A stretch of 64,000 bases of DNA from DSSB01 sp046346845 (GCA_046346845.1 JAXMHH010000003.1:62001-126000); one strand, 5' to 3'; positions 35,156-44,276 are shown, numbered from the stretch's first letter. Numbers and translations: made by a program. Notes: generated by a model not told the origin, from the sequence alone.

Positions 35156-35503
35156 TCAGCCTCCCGACCGTTTTAACTCATACTCCAGCAGGGCGAGTCG
35201 CTCGGCGAGGCGACGGTTCTGCTTGGTGAGCCGGGTGATCGACACCGAGAACTGCAGGGCCAGGAAGAACATCGCGAAGAAGGCGAGCAAGAAAGCGAAG
35301 GCCGGCGGATAATCGATCCCAATGGCGCGGCTGAGCCGGTCGATGCCCGGAATGAGCAAAGGAGCCAGGATCATCACAATTCCCGACAGGACCCAAAGTA
35401 AGGCCTGGCGTTCGTCGAGCTTTTTCCGACGGACAAACTGGATGATCACAAGCAAAACCAAGGAACTAAAAGCGGCGATCATGATCCTAGTGATCCAGGG
35501 CAT
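35156..35503 (-). CDS. DUF2304 small membrane protein
   Basis: A 115-aa protein with three membrane helices (IMIAAFSSLVLLVIIQFV; LLWVLSGIVMILAPLLI; AFAFLLAFFAMFFLAL). A basic, coiled-coil C-terminal segment follows (RLTKQNRRLAERLALLEYEL). The RRKKLDERQALLWVL pattern between helices 1 and 2 is typical of DUF2304, a family usually next to GT2 polyprenyl-phosphate glycosyltransferases, and possibly their membrane partner. That is the arrangement here: its start overlaps the upstream GT2 stop by 17 bp. Confidence 0.82.
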   Translation of the reverse strand: MPWITRIMIAAFSSLVLLVIIQFVRRKKLDERQALLWVLSGIVMILAPLLIPGIDRLSRAIGIDYPPAFAFLLAFFAMFFLALQFSVSITRLTKQNRRLAERLALLEYELKRSGG

Positions 35504-36218
35504 GCATTCCCTCCTTGCGCAGCGCCGAGCGCTGGGTCAGGGCGATGAAGATGGAGAAGAACATCTTGTAGACGTAATACAGGGCCTTGGAACCGCCGTG
35601 CATCGAGACGCCGCGCTCGCGCGGCCGGATCACGACCGGGATTTCCAAGATCCGGAAACCCGCGAAATACAGGCGGATCAAGGTATCCGCGTCGGGAAAA
35701 TCGACGGGGTAATTGTCATTGAGGAAGAATTTGATCAGGGAACGGCTGATCGCCTGAAAACCCGAAGTGGGATCGGTGATGTGCTGCCCGGTGATCCAGG
35801 AGGTGATCTTGCTGAACAGGAACATCCCCACGCGCCGGGCCCAGGGGATGGAATAGTCGGCCCTTCCCAAAAATCGGGAACCGAGCGACAGGTCGGCCCG
35901 CCCCTCGGCCACCGGGCCCATCAAATCGGGAATGTATTTAGGATCGTGCTGCCCGTCGCCGTCGATGAGCACGCAGAGGTCGTAGCCCTTCTCATAGGCA
36001 AACAACATCCCCGTCTGCACCGCCCCTCCGTAGCCGAGGTTGTAGGGCAGGCTCAGCACCTCGGCGCCGGCCGCTGCCGCCCGTTGCGCCGTTTCGTCGC
36101 CGGAGCCGTCGTCGACCACCAATATCCCCAGGGAAGGATCCTGGCGGCGGATGCCCTCGATCACCGAGACGATATTCTCGGCTTCGTTAAAGGCGGGAAT
36201 GACGACGAGGCACTTCAT
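35487..36218 (-). CDS. GT2 glycosyltransferase (dolichol-phosphate mannosyltransferase-like)
   Basis: A 243-aa family 2 glycosyltransferase with no long C-terminal membrane region; a single hydrophobic stretch (YYVYKMFFSIFIAL) lies near the end. It starts CLVVIPAFNEAENIVSVIEG, has ILVVDDGSGDETAQ and the metal site LIDGDGQHDP, then GFQAISRSLIKF. Pairing with DUF2304 (35156) suggests the two act as a membrane complex making a polyprenyl-phosphate sugar. Its start lies inside the end of nadC (32-bp overlap), and the core motif begins just two residues after the Met, so this start is needed. Confidence 0.9.
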   Translation of the reverse strand: MKCLVVIPAFNEAENIVSVIEGIRRQDPSLGILVVDDGSGDETAQRAAAAGAEVLSLPYNLGYGGAVQTGMLFAYEKGYDLCVLIDGDGQHDPKYIPDLMGPVAEGRADLSLGSRFLGRADYSIPWARRVGMFLFSKITSWITGQHITDPTSGFQAISRSLIKFFLNDNYPVDFPDADTLIRLYFAGFRILEIPVVIRPRERGVSMHGGSKALYYVYKMFFSIFIALTQRSALRKEGMHALDH

Positions 36219-37047
36219 AGATCTCCAAGGAGATATCCACCGCCGGCGCCGAATGGGTCAGGGCCCCGACCGAGATGAAATCCACGCCGGTCTCGGCGAT
36301 GGCCCGGACGTTTCTCAGGTTCACCCCGCCGGAGGCCTCCAGGACGGCCCGACCGCGCGTCATGCCGACCGCCCGGCGCAATTGGGACAGCGTCATGTTG
36401 TCCAACAGGATCCGCTTGGCCCCGGCCTCCAGGGCGGCCCGCAGCTCGGCCGCGTTTTTCACCTCGAGAATCACCGGAACCTTGCGGCCCAGCTTGGCGA
36501 GGCCGCGCAGGGCCGCGGAAACCGAGCCCGCGATCGCCAGGTGATTATCCTTCGCCATCGCCGCCGCGCGCAAATCAAAACGATGGTTGGTCCCGCCCCC
36601 GACGGCGACGGCATAGCGTTCCAGCAGGCGCAGGCCCGGCGTGGTCTTGCGGGTGTCGAGGATCTTGGCCTTCGTGCCCCGGACCGCCTCGACATAGCGC
36701 CGGGTGAGGGTCGCGATGCCGCTGAGCCGCTGTAGGAAATTGAGGGCCACCCGTTCGGCGGACAGCAGGGCGCGCGCGGATCCCTCCAAGACGGCGAGGG
36801 CCGTCCCCGCGCGGACGAAAGCCCCCTCCGAAAATCGCGCCCGAAGGCGCAGCCTGGGATCGAGCCGGCGGAAGGCCTCGCTCGCCACCGGCATCCCGCA
36901 GAGCACCAAGTCCTGCTTGGCCAACAGGATCGCCTTGGCCTGGAGCGGCTTGGGAACGAGCGCCTGGGTGGTAAGGTCGTGGAAGGCCGCGTCTTCCCTC
37001 AGGGCCATCAGGACCAGCGACCGGATTGCGCGGCTTGGGAGTTTCAT
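36187..37047 (-). CDS. nadC: Nicotinate-nucleotide pyrophosphorylase (quinolinate phosphoribosyltransferase)
   Basis: NadC converts quinolinate and PRPP to nicotinate mononucleotide in de novo NAD synthesis. The 286-aa protein has the blocks ALREDAAFHDLTTQALV, SAERVALNFLQRLSGIAT, KILDTRKTTPGLRLLE, GGGTNHRFDL, MAKDNHL and the C-terminal EASGGVNLRNVRAIAETGVDFISVG. The start is ATG 37047; the very long open frame upstream on this strand is valS read in the wrong frame. The GT2 gene begins 32 bp inside its 3' end. Confidence 0.94.
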   Translation of the reverse strand: MKLPSRAIRSLVLMALREDAAFHDLTTQALVPKPLQAKAILLAKQDLVLCGMPVASEAFRRLDPRLRLRARFSEGAFVRAGTALAVLEGSARALLSAERVALNFLQRLSGIATLTRRYVEAVRGTKAKILDTRKTTPGLRLLERYAVAVGGGTNHRFDLRAAAMAKDNHLAIAGSVSAALRGLAKLGRKVPVILEVKNAAELRAALEAGAKRILLDNMTLSQLRRAVGMTRGRAVLEASGGVNLRNVRAIAETGVDFISVGALTHSAPAVDISLEIYEVPRRHSRL

Positions 37048-37073
37048 CCTTGAGGCCCTCGTCGTGGGTCGGG

Positions 37074-39797
37074 TTATAACAATTGGAGCTCGGCTTGGAT
37101 TTCTTGGATCTTCTTGCGATAGCCGGCCTCGGCCGCCCGCTTCTCCTCCAGCAATTCCGGCGGGGCCTTGGCGACGAATTCGGCGTTGGCGAGCATCTTG
37201 ACGGTGCCCTCGAGGCCCTTGGTGAGATGCGCCAATTCCTTCTCCTGACGCTGCCGCTCTTTTTGCAAGTCCACCACGCCCTTCAAGTCCACCACCACGA
37301 CCACGTCGCGAAAGCGCGTCGCTCCGAGCGCCAGGCCCTTTTCGCCGCGCAAGGCGGCGTCGTTCAAGGTCAGCCTTTCCACCTTGGCGAGATTTTTCAC
37401 CGCGGCCAGGATGACGTCGATCTGCTCCAGCACCGCCGCGTCCGAGGTGAAGACCGAGGCGCGGGCGAGGGTCGCCGAGTCCGCCACTCCGGTCTCCTTC
37501 CGGATCTGCCGGAGCTTCTCGACGATCGCGGTCAGGGCCTCGACCCGGTCTTCCGCCGCCCGCAGTTCCTTCAATCTGGCCTCGGCCAAGGCCGCCGGGA
37601 ATTTCGCGACGGGCAGCAGCCTTCCGCCCCGCGGCGCCAGCTTTTGCCACAGCTCCTCGCTCAAGAAGGGCATGAAGGGGTGCAAGAGGCGCAGGCTCTG
37701 GTCGAGCACCAGCACCGCGACATCCGCGAACTCGCGGCGCAGCGCCGCATCGTCGGACTTGAGGCCGGATTTGATCAGCTCGAGAAACCAATCGCAATAG
37801 GTTCCCCAGAAGAAGTGGTACACCGCCATCGCCGCGTCGTTGAAGCGGTACTCGGTGATGCCCTTGCGCACTTCGGCGACGGCCTCGGAGAGCTTGGCCA
37901 GGATCCACTGGCTGATGTCGTGCTTCGCGGCGAAACGCGCCGGATCGAAGTCGATCGACTGTAAAGACGCCAGATCCGCGTGCGGCAAGGCCATCGTCTG
38001 CACGAAGCGAGCCGCGTTCCAGACCTTGTTGCAGAAATTTCGGTAGCCCAGGATGCGGTCTTCCGAGAGCTTGATGTCCCGCCCCTGGGCGGCGAAGGCG
38101 GCCAGGGTGAAGCGGAAGGCGTCGGTGCCGAACTTCTCCATCACCTCGAGGGGGTCGATCACGTTGCCCTTGCTCTTGCTCATCTTCTGGCCCTGGGCGT
38201 CGCGGATCAGGGCGTGGATGTAGACGTCGCGGAAGGGGACCTGCTTGGTGAAATGGATCCCCATCATCATCATGCGGGCGACCCAGAAGAAGATGATGTC
38301 GAAGCCGGTGACCAGGCAGGAGGTCGGATAGTAGGCCTTGAGGCGCGAGGTCGCTGCGGGCCAACCCAGGGTGGAGAAGGGCCAGAGCGCCGAGGAGAAC
38401 CAGGTGTCGAGGACGTCGCTCTCCTGGCGGAGGTCGTTGTGCCCGCAATGGGGGCAGACCTTGAGGTCGGTCCGCGAGACGATGACCCCGTCGCTGGGGT
38501 GGGCGCTCTCGGCGCAGCGGCCGCAGTACCAGGCCGGGATGCGGTGCCCCCACCAGATCTGCCGGCTCACGCACCAGTCCCGGATGTTCTCCATCCAATT
38601 GAAATAGGTGCTCTCCCAATGCTGGGGGACGATGCGGGTCTTGCCGCTGCGCACCGCCTCGATGGCCGGTTTGGCCAAGGGGGCGGTCTTCACGAACCAC
38701 TGCATCGACAGGTAGGGCTCGACCACCGTCTTGCAACGGTAGCAGTGCCCCACGCTGGCCTTATGATCCTCTACTTTCAATAACAGCCCTAATTCTTCTA
38801 ATTCCTTGACGATTTTTGCCCGCGCCTCAAAGCGGTCCAGGCCCTCGAAGGGCCCCGCGGCGTCGTTCATCCGGGCGTCGGGGGTGAAAACGTTGACCCG
38901 CTCGAGGCCGTGCCGGTTGCCCAGCTCGAAATCGTTGAAGTCGTGGGCCGGGGTCACCTTGACGGCCCCGCTGCCGAAGCTGGAATCGACCATGGGATCG
39001 GCCAGGATGGGGATCAGGCGCTGGACGAAGGGCAGCTCCACCTTCTTGCCGACCAGCTTTTTGTAGCGCTCGTCCTCGGGGTGCACCGCGACCGCGGTGT
39101 CGCCCAGCAGGGTCTCGGGCCGGGTGGTGGCTACGATAATGTTGTCTTGGGGATCCGCCTCGAGGGGGTAACGGATGTGCCAGAGATGCGAAGCCACCTC
39201 GTGGTAGTCCACCTCGAGGTCGCTCAGGGCGGTGTGGCAACGGGGGCACCAGTTGATCAGGCGCTGGGCGCGGTAGATGAGGCCCTCTTCGTAGAGCTTG
39301 ACGAAGACCTCGCGGACGGCGCGGGACAGGCCCTCGTCCATCGTGAAGCGCTCGTGGGCGTAATCGAGGGAACAGCCCAATTTTTTGAGCTGATGGCGGA
39401 TATTGCCGCCGGACTCTTCCTTCCACTTCCAGACCCTTTGGATGAAGGCCTCCCGGCCCAGGTCATCGCGGCTCTTTCCCTCGGCGCGCAGCTGCCGTTC
39501 CACCACGTTTTGGGTGGCGATGCCGGCGTGGTCCATGCCGAAGACCCAGAGGGTGGCCTTGCCCTCCATCCGCTCGAAGCGGACGAGGATGTCCTGCAGC
39601 GTGTTGTTGAGGGCGTGCCCCATGTGCAGGGAACCGGTGACATTGGGCGGCGGGATGACCACCGAATAACAGGGCTTGCCCTGAGGATCGTCGGGGGCGG
39701 CGAAGACGCCGGCCTGCTCCCAGGCCTGCCACCAGGTCTTCTCGACGTCATGGGGTTCGTAGACTTTGGGGATGTCGTTAGAATTCGCTTCGGACAT
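37074..39797 (-). CDS. valS: Valyl-tRNA synthetase
   Basis: ValRS charges tRNA-Val. The protein is about 907 aa from ATG 39797 (MSEANSND). Class I motifs are PPNVTGSLHMGHAL (HIGH) and KMSKSKGNVIDPL, with the editing domain between them and a zinc-type CGRCAESAHP...CPHCGHND insertion. The C-terminal ~70 residues are the Arg/Lys/Glu-rich coiled coil that binds tRNA. A GTG further upstream (39824) would add nine residues and overlap the small gene ahead; I prefer 39797. The gene lies 26 bp upstream of nadC. Confidence 0.96.
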   Translation of the reverse strand: MSEANSNDIPKVYEPHDVEKTWWQAWEQAGVFAAPDDPQGKPCYSVVIPPPNVTGSLHMGHALNNTLQDILVRFERMEGKATLWVFGMDHAGIATQNVVERQLRAEGKSRDDLGREAFIQRVWKWKEESGGNIRHQLKKLGCSLDYAHERFTMDEGLSRAVREVFVKLYEEGLIYRAQRLINWCPRCHTALSDLEVDYHEVASHLWHIRYPLEADPQDNIIVATTRPETLLGDTAVAVHPEDERYKKLVGKKVELPFVQRLIPILADPMVDSSFGSGAVKVTPAHDFNDFELGNRHGLERVNVFTPDARMNDAAGPFEGLDRFEARAKIVKELEELGLLLKVEDHKASVGHCYRCKTVVEPYLSMQWFVKTAPLAKPAIEAVRSGKTRIVPQHWESTYFNWMENIRDWCVSRQIWWGHRIPAWYCGRCAESAHPSDGVIVSRTDLKVCPHCGHNDLRQESDVLDTWFSSALWPFSTLGWPAATSRLKAYYPTSCLVTGFDIIFFWVARMMMMGIHFTKQVPFRDVYIHALIRDAQGQKMSKSKGNVIDPLEVMEKFGTDAFRFTLAAFAAQGRDIKLSEDRILGYRNFCNKVWNAARFVQTMALPHADLASLQSIDFDPARFAAKHDISQWILAKLSEAVAEVRKGITEYRFNDAAMAVYHFFWGTYCDWFLELIKSGLKSDDAALRREFADVAVLVLDQSLRLLHPFMPFLSEELWQKLAPRGGRLLPVAKFPAALAEARLKELRAAEDRVEALTAIVEKLRQIRKETGVADSATLARASVFTSDAAVLEQIDVILAAVKNLAKVERLTLNDAALRGEKGLALGATRFRDVVVVVDLKGVVDLQKERQRQEKELAHLTKGLEGTVKMLANAEFVAKAPPELLEEKRAAEAGYRKKIQEIQAELQLL

Positions 39798-39804
39798 GGA
39801 AAAG

Positions 39805-40026
39805 CTACTCGGGGTCGTTTTCACTCATCAATTGATCCAGCCGCTCGCGGATCAGGCGCTCGGCAAGCTCGGGGACGATCTCGCGGGCGACCTTTTCGAG
39901 GACTTGGGCCGCCAGGGCCTCGAGCCGATCGGCCGCCAAGGGAAGGGGGCTGGCCGGAGCGGCAGTCTCCGGGAGGGGGGTTACTTCTTCATCGCCAATT
40001 TCGGGATCATCCCAAACGCTCGACAT
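39805..40026 (-). CDS. Small acidic protein of unknown function upstream of valS
   Basis: A 73-aa protein from ATG 40026, which has GGAGG four nt upstream; an upstream ATG (40059) lacks this site. The N-terminal half is acidic and Pro-rich (SVWDDPEIGDEEVTPLPE). The C-terminal half is a helix with the pattern VLEKVAREIVPELAERLIRERLDQL, reminiscent of the C-terminal helix of DUF2497/PopZ-like proteins. That resemblance is weak and needs a profile search. It ends 8 bp before valS and is probably cotranscribed. Confidence 0.65.
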   Translation of the reverse strand: MSSVWDDPEIGDEEVTPLPETAAPASPLPLAADRLEALAAQVLEKVAREIVPELAERLIRERLDQLMSENDPE

Positions 40027-40114
40027 AGGGCCTCCTGCCTTTCCCCCGTTACTATTCATTAACCGCGCCTTTCACAATAAGAAATTTCCATTCTGCCCCT
40101 GGCCGGAAAAGCAA

Positions 40115-40140
40115 AGGCCCCGTCCCTGGGGACGGGGCCT
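40115..40140 (-). terminator. Rho-independent terminator after the FG-GAP protein gene
   Basis: AGGCCCCGTCC-CTGG-GGACGGGGCCT hairpin; on the minus strand it is followed by TTTGCTTTT. Confidence 0.8.
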
Positions 40141-40164
40141 CGCAAAGCATGAGGAAAATATGCC

Positions 40165-41814
40165 TTATCGGGCCCGGGTCGCGACCCGTACCCGCCTCAG
40201 CCCCAACAAGACCAAGGAGAGGCCCGGCAACCAGGCCCAAGCTCCCAAGAGCTCGGCCTTCGGGGCCAAGGCGCAGCCCGAGCCCTGGACCAGGGGCGGG
40301 GGCCCCGGGGGCGTGGGCGGCGTGCTGCAATCCGAGTGTTGGGCGAAGACGCTGTCGAGGGCAATCGCCAGCGGTCCTCCGGGCTGGCCCAGCTTGACTC
40401 GGGGGGTGACCTCGACGCCCGAAGCCACCAAAAAGGCTGCAGTCCCGGCCCAGGCGTCTCCGCAGCCCAGGGTACCGACCGCGCTGTTGGCGACTAAGCT
40501 CAGGTAGGGCAGATCGGCAAGCTCCGCCGGCAGGTTAAAGGCCGCCTCCGGATACACGACCACCGAATTTGCCGGGTTGCCCTCTAGATAGCAGACGACG
40601 TCCGAGGCCCGAATGGCAAAATCTTGGGAATCGGCCGGAAAGCGATTGGTCACGATGATCAAGTCATCCCGGTCGCCGTCTTTGTCGCAATCCATGGCCT
40701 CGACCCAGGTGGGAAATTGCGCGCTGGAGGGCATCGCGATCGCCTGGACATTGAAAGCCCCGAAGACGTCCGAGATCGCCTCGACCAAGCCGGGGCCCGG
40801 AGGAGAGGTGGTGGCATCGGTGGACAGATAGCTCACCACCAGGTCCTGGGCGCCGTCCCCGTCAAAATCCACCGCGGCGAGATCAAGAGCGAAGCGTTTG
40901 GGGTCGATGGCCTTCACCACGGGCGCTTGGAAACTCCCGTCGCCGTTGCCCTTGGACAACACCAATTGACGGCTCGAATCCGAGCTGTCCGCCTGGACCA
41001 AGAGGGCGCGGTCCGTGTTGCCGTCCCCGTCGAAATCCCCCAAGGCGATGGTCGCCGCGTTCGGCGAGGTATCGCTCAGGATTCCCGGAAAGGTCATGAC
41101 GTCGATCGGAGCCAAAGTCCCCGAGTCCGACCTCGCCCCGAAGGTCACGGGAACGGCGGGATTGGCATTGTCCTCGAGGTAGCCGACAAACATGAGTCCC
41201 GGACTATCGCTGGTCTTGGGAAAGGGCGCCGAAGCCACAAACCTCGGGACCAAGAACTCGGCAAAGCCTGGGCTGAAGTTCTCCAGGGGATCACCGGGCC
41301 CAGCCCCGAACTGCACGGGAGGGCTGGCCGAATCAAAATCGATGGGCCATAAGAGCGTCCCATAGGCGGCGTCAAACTCCGCCAGCGGAAGGGAGTCGAA
41401 GGAATAGTTCGTCTCCGTCATGGTTTGGGGACGAAACACCCCCATGGAATTTCCGAAGGTCCAGAGCGGAAACCAGAAGGTGGGCTGGAAGGTTTCGAAA
41501 TCGATCAGCGCCACCTGAGTTTGGGTCAAGGTATCTATCAGGCCATTGCGCCGAGTCATGGTGCCTGGAAAAGCGATTCTGTCTCTGCCGCCGAAGATGG
41601 GCTGAAAATAGAACATGGAGTCCTGGACCGAGGCGCGGGGATCGCTCATCGAGCGCAGCACTACCCCGTTGAGCCCATTCAGGCTCCCAACGTTCAGGCC
41701 GATGGAAGTTTGGGAAAAGTCCGTCGCCGCCGCGCCGGCGGAAGCCGAGGCAAACGCGATGGCGAGGCCGGCGAACAAACTGCAGATACCCTTGCGAAAC
41801 CGTTGGGTTTCCAT
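40165..41814 (-). CDS. Secreted FG-GAP/VCBS-repeat protein with C-terminal sorting-like tail
   Basis: A 549-aa exported protein. The first ~30 residues are a Sec signal peptide (CSLFAGLAIAFASASAGAAA). Three calcium-type FG-GAP/VCBS repeats follow at roughly residues 260-390: ALGDFDGDGNTDRA, AAVDFDGDGAQDLVVSY and EAMDCDKDGDRDDLIIV, as in beta-propeller domains. The protein ends with a Pro-rich spacer, GSGCALAPKAEL, a hydrophobic helix and RRVRVATRAR. Cys-plus-helix-plus-Arg endings resemble MYXO-CTERM/JDVT-CTERM surface-sorting tails. Its function is unknown; adhesion or surface display is plausible. A terminator follows and a TATAAT-type promoter lies upstream. Confidence 0.8.
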   Translation of the reverse strand: METQRFRKGICSLFAGLAIAFASASAGAAATDFSQTSIGLNVGSLNGLNGVVLRSMSDPRASVQDSMFYFQPIFGGRDRIAFPGTMTRRNGLIDTLTQTQVALIDFETFQPTFWFPLWTFGNSMGVFRPQTMTETNYSFDSLPLAEFDAAYGTLLWPIDFDSASPPVQFGAGPGDPLENFSPGFAEFLVPRFVASAPFPKTSDSPGLMFVGYLEDNANPAVPVTFGARSDSGTLAPIDVMTFPGILSDTSPNAATIALGDFDGDGNTDRALLVQADSSDSSRQLVLSKGNGDGSFQAPVVKAIDPKRFALDLAAVDFDGDGAQDLVVSYLSTDATTSPPGPGLVEAISDVFGAFNVQAIAMPSSAQFPTWVEAMDCDKDGDRDDLIIVTNRFPADSQDFAIRASDVVCYLEGNPANSVVVYPEAAFNLPAELADLPYLSLVANSAVGTLGCGDAWAGTAAFLVASGVEVTPRVKLGQPGGPLAIALDSVFAQHSDCSTPPTPPGPPPLVQGSGCALAPKAELLGAWAWLPGLSLVLLGLRRVRVATRAR

Positions 41815-41900
41815 ATCACCTCCCGAAATATCGTTGGTTTTTTTCCAGCCGAAGCGCCAGCCCTACCGATAAATGGGATTGCGCTTGAGGCCGCCGCGGA

Positions 41901-41931
41901 ATTATAGCAGGGTGCCCTTTCATCCCGGCAA
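41901..41931 (-). promoter_or_regulatory. Possible promoter of the FG-GAP protein gene
   Basis: A perfect TATAAT (41901-41906, minus strand) follows TTGCCG (41926-41931) after 19 bp. Spacing is long. Confidence 0.4.
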
Positions 41932-41949
41932 GCACAAAGTCTAAACATT

Positions 41950-42963
41950 TTGAAGCCCTCATTTTTCAAATTGATAAAGTCCCTCCTCCCCTGGCTGGTC
42001 GCCGCGGGCCTGCTTTATTACCTGTTCCGCCAAATCTCCCCCCGCCAGGTCTGGGCGAGCCTGGGCTATGTCTCCCTCCCCTACTTCCTCGGCTTTGGGG
42101 TCCTGTATTTTTTGACGATCCTATTCTTGGACAATTGGGTGCTGAGCCGCGTGCTCAGTCGTTTCTCGGCGCCCATCTCCTTTCGCGAACTGCTGCCCGC
42201 CCGCTGCGTCAGCTACCTGCTGAGCCTGGTCAACTACAACGCCGGCCAGGCGAGCATGGCCCTCTACCTCAAGCGGACCCGCGACTTCAGTTTCTTCAAG
42301 ACGCTGGGCTGCGTCTTCTTCGTGACGGTCATCGACCTCTATTGGGTGATCGCCCTGGCCTTCGGCGGCAGCTTCCTCATCGATATGCAGCTGAAGGGTT
42401 TCCAACTGCAGGACTGGGTACGCCGGGTCGCCGGGATCGCCTTGATCGCCTTGCTCCTGCACCTGGCCTTCTGGCGCGGCTGGTTCGGAAAGATCCTGCC
42501 GAAGCGCTTCCATTTCCGCTGGGGCGACTGGCTGCGCGGCAAGCACCTCTTCCAACCCTTCCACCACGCGACCCTCGCCGACTACGGCAAGATCGCCCTG
42601 GCCCGGCTGCCCATCCATGCCGTGATCGTCTCCTCGATGTGGTTTTTGCTGCGCTTCGCGGACGCCTCCGCCCCCTTCCGGGACATCGTCGCCGCGGTGC
42701 CGGTCATCCTTTTGGTGGGGGCGGTGCCCATCACCCCGGGAGGCCTGGGGACGGCGCAAATCGCCACCGTCGAGCTGCTCAAGAACGACCTCAGCCTCTC
42801 CCCCCGCGCCGCGGCAGCCATCGGCCCCGCGGAATTGCTGCTCGCCATCTCCCTGGCCTGGATGCTGCTCAATTACCTGCTCAAGTTCCTGGCGGGCGTC
42901 TTTTACCTGCGCGGGGCCTCCCGCGACCTGTTCCGGGCATGCCCGGATGCCGCGCCGCATTAA
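41950..42963 (+). CDS. Flippase-like / lysylphosphatidylglycerol synthase transmembrane family protein
   Basis: A 337-aa polytopic protein of the UPF0104/LPG_synthase_TM family, with about eight membrane helices. Typical features are an N-terminal helix (LLPWLVAAGLLYYLFRQI), the LVNYNAGQASMALYLKR segment and the conserved C-terminal VPITPGGLGTAQIATVELL. Members flip or synthesise lipids or act in glycan export. The start is TTG 41950; the ribosome-binding site is poor. It is followed by two genes of unknown function (43036, 43662). Confidence 0.85.
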   Translation: MKPSFFKLIKSLLPWLVAAGLLYYLFRQISPRQVWASLGYVSLPYFLGFGVLYFLTILFLDNWVLSRVLSRFSAPISFRELLPARCVSYLLSLVNYNAGQASMALYLKRTRDFSFFKTLGCVFFVTVIDLYWVIALAFGGSFLIDMQLKGFQLQDWVRRVAGIALIALLLHLAFWRGWFGKILPKRFHFRWGDWLRGKHLFQPFHHATLADYGKIALARLPIHAVIVSSMWFLLRFADASAPFRDIVAAVPVILLVGAVPITPGGLGTAQIATVELLKNDLSLSPRAAAAIGPAELLLAISLAWMLLNYLLKFLAGVFYLRGASRDLFRACPDAAPH

Positions 42964-43035
42964 TCGCGGGCGCAATTCCCTTGGCCAAAGCGCCGAAAAA
43001 CCCTTTAGAATAGTCGCTGAGGAGGCGATGGGCTT

Positions 43036-43662
43036 ATGGACGACCCTGGCGGTCGCGTCATTCGAACCACGGCCATTGAAGAGCACTTTCTCGAAGAGGT
43101 GCGCGGCGCCTTTCAAAAGCAAAGGCTCAACGCGCATCCCCATACCGAATTCTACCTCGTCCGCCTCCTCTCCGATTTCTCCCGGCGCGACAACCTGTTC
43201 GGACAGGCCGGGAGCGAAGACACGCCGCTGGCGATCCTGTACCTCGAATCCCTCCAAAACGGCGGCCTCGAGGGCCTGCGCACCATCAAGAAGATCGCCG
43301 ACTTCGCCCTGTATATCTCCGGTTTTTTCCAGGACTCCCTGCACCGGCAAAACATCGACCTCGATTACTACGCGGCGATGGGCGGCAGCGCCTACCGCCG
43401 GCTGCACTCCGGGGCCCGAGAGACGGGCCTCGGCGAGGCCTTTTGCGAGACCTTCCTGGAGTTGAGCGACCGCTTCCTCAGCTTCGTCGACGTCCTGGCC
43501 GAGATCAGCGAACGCTCCAATCTATGCCGCGACTCCGACCTGCTGCGCCTCTACGAAAAGTGGCTCTGCACCGGCTCGGAGCGCCTCAAGCAGAAGCTGG
43601 CCGAGTTCGGCATCCATCCCATCGCGCCGCTGCGGACGCTGCGTCCGGAAACGAGGCATTGA
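43036..43662 (+). CDS. Hypothetical protein, first of a coupled pair
   Basis: A 208-aa soluble, helical protein that I do not recognise. It is rich in Leu, Arg and Glu, with segments such as HTEFYLVRLLSDFSRRDN and FCETFLELSDRFLSFVDVL. It has no signal peptide, membrane helix or Cys motif. GAGGAGG lies upstream of the ATG. Its stop overlaps the start of the next gene (TGATG), so the pair is translationally coupled and the two products probably act together. Confidence 0.75.
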   Translation: MDDPGGRVIRTTAIEEHFLEEVRGAFQKQRLNAHPHTEFYLVRLLSDFSRRDNLFGQAGSEDTPLAILYLESLQNGGLEGLRTIKKIADFALYISGFFQDSLHRQNIDLDYYAAMGGSAYRRLHSGARETGLGEAFCETFLELSDRFLSFVDVLAEISERSNLCRDSDLLRLYEKWLCTGSERLKQKLAEFGIHPIAPLRTLRPETRH

Positions 43663-44276
43663 TGCTGCAAACCCTGCAACGCTGGATCGAGGCGACCTAC
43701 CGGCTCGAACCCCAGGGCCCGGTGGAGGATTTCCTCATCGACCGAAGCCTGCTCGAACGCCACCTGGCGGCCGACCATCCCTACCGCCGGGCCGACGAGG
43801 TGGTCTTGATCGCGGGCGAGGCGCCGGAGGTGCGCCTGGGGCTGTATCTCGACGAGGCCTTGGACGCGGCCGGGGCCCGGCTGGGCGAGGCCAGCGCCCA
43901 CCAGGTGTTCAGCGCCCTCGAGGGGGTATCCCACCTCCTCCTCCTGATCCATCGCCTGAAGCAAGCGGCGGACCTCACGCAACTGGAGATGGAGCTGCAG
44001 GCGGAGATCGACAAATTTCTTTTCTTGAGCCTGGTCCCCGAGGCCGGCCTGCGCGCGGAGGCCAAGGCCCATCTGCGCCGCCGCGCCGACCTGGCGGGCC
44101 TGGACGGAGGCCGCCGCGAGACCTACGAGGCCGCCCGGCGCCTGGCCTACCGCTACTGCCTCTCGCTCGAGCGCAAATACCTGGCGCCTCGCTCCTATGA
44201 CGGAATGTACCGAGAGCTGCGCGATTTCTACCGCATGAGCCATTGGAAGAAATTGCAGGCCCTGGGCCCGCCCTAA
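43662..44276 (+). CDS. Hypothetical protein, second of a coupled pair
   Basis: A 204-aa soluble, helical protein that I do not recognise. It begins LQTLQRWIEATYRLEPQGPVEDFLI and continues with VFSALEGVSHLLLLIHRLKQAADLTQLEMELQ. It has no motifs I can assign. The ATG at 43662 overlaps the previous gene's stop by one base; the frame is open further upstream but that part overlaps the first gene. The conserved-looking end SYDGMYRELRDFYRMSHWKKL is rich in aromatics. Confidence 0.75.
   Translation: MLQTLQRWIEATYRLEPQGPVEDFLIDRSLLERHLAADHPYRRADEVVLIAGEAPEVRLGLYLDEALDAAGARLGEASAHQVFSALEGVSHLLLLIHRLKQAADLTQLEMELQAEIDKFLFLSLVPEAGLRAEAKAHLRRRADLAGLDGGRRETYEAARRLAYRYCLSLERKYLAPRSYDGMYRELRDFYRMSHWKKLQALGPP

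Noticed and set aside
36187..38736. An 849-codon minus-strand open frame
   Set aside because: Its 3' part is nadC, but the upstream two-thirds is valS read in a wrong frame with no protein-like sequence. Only the nadC part from 37047 is real.
41839..41855. GG-N10-GC spacing near 41839 as a sigma-54 promoter for the flippase-like gene
   Set aside because: Only the spacing fits: the C after GG and the TT before GC are missing, unlike the three accepted sites.
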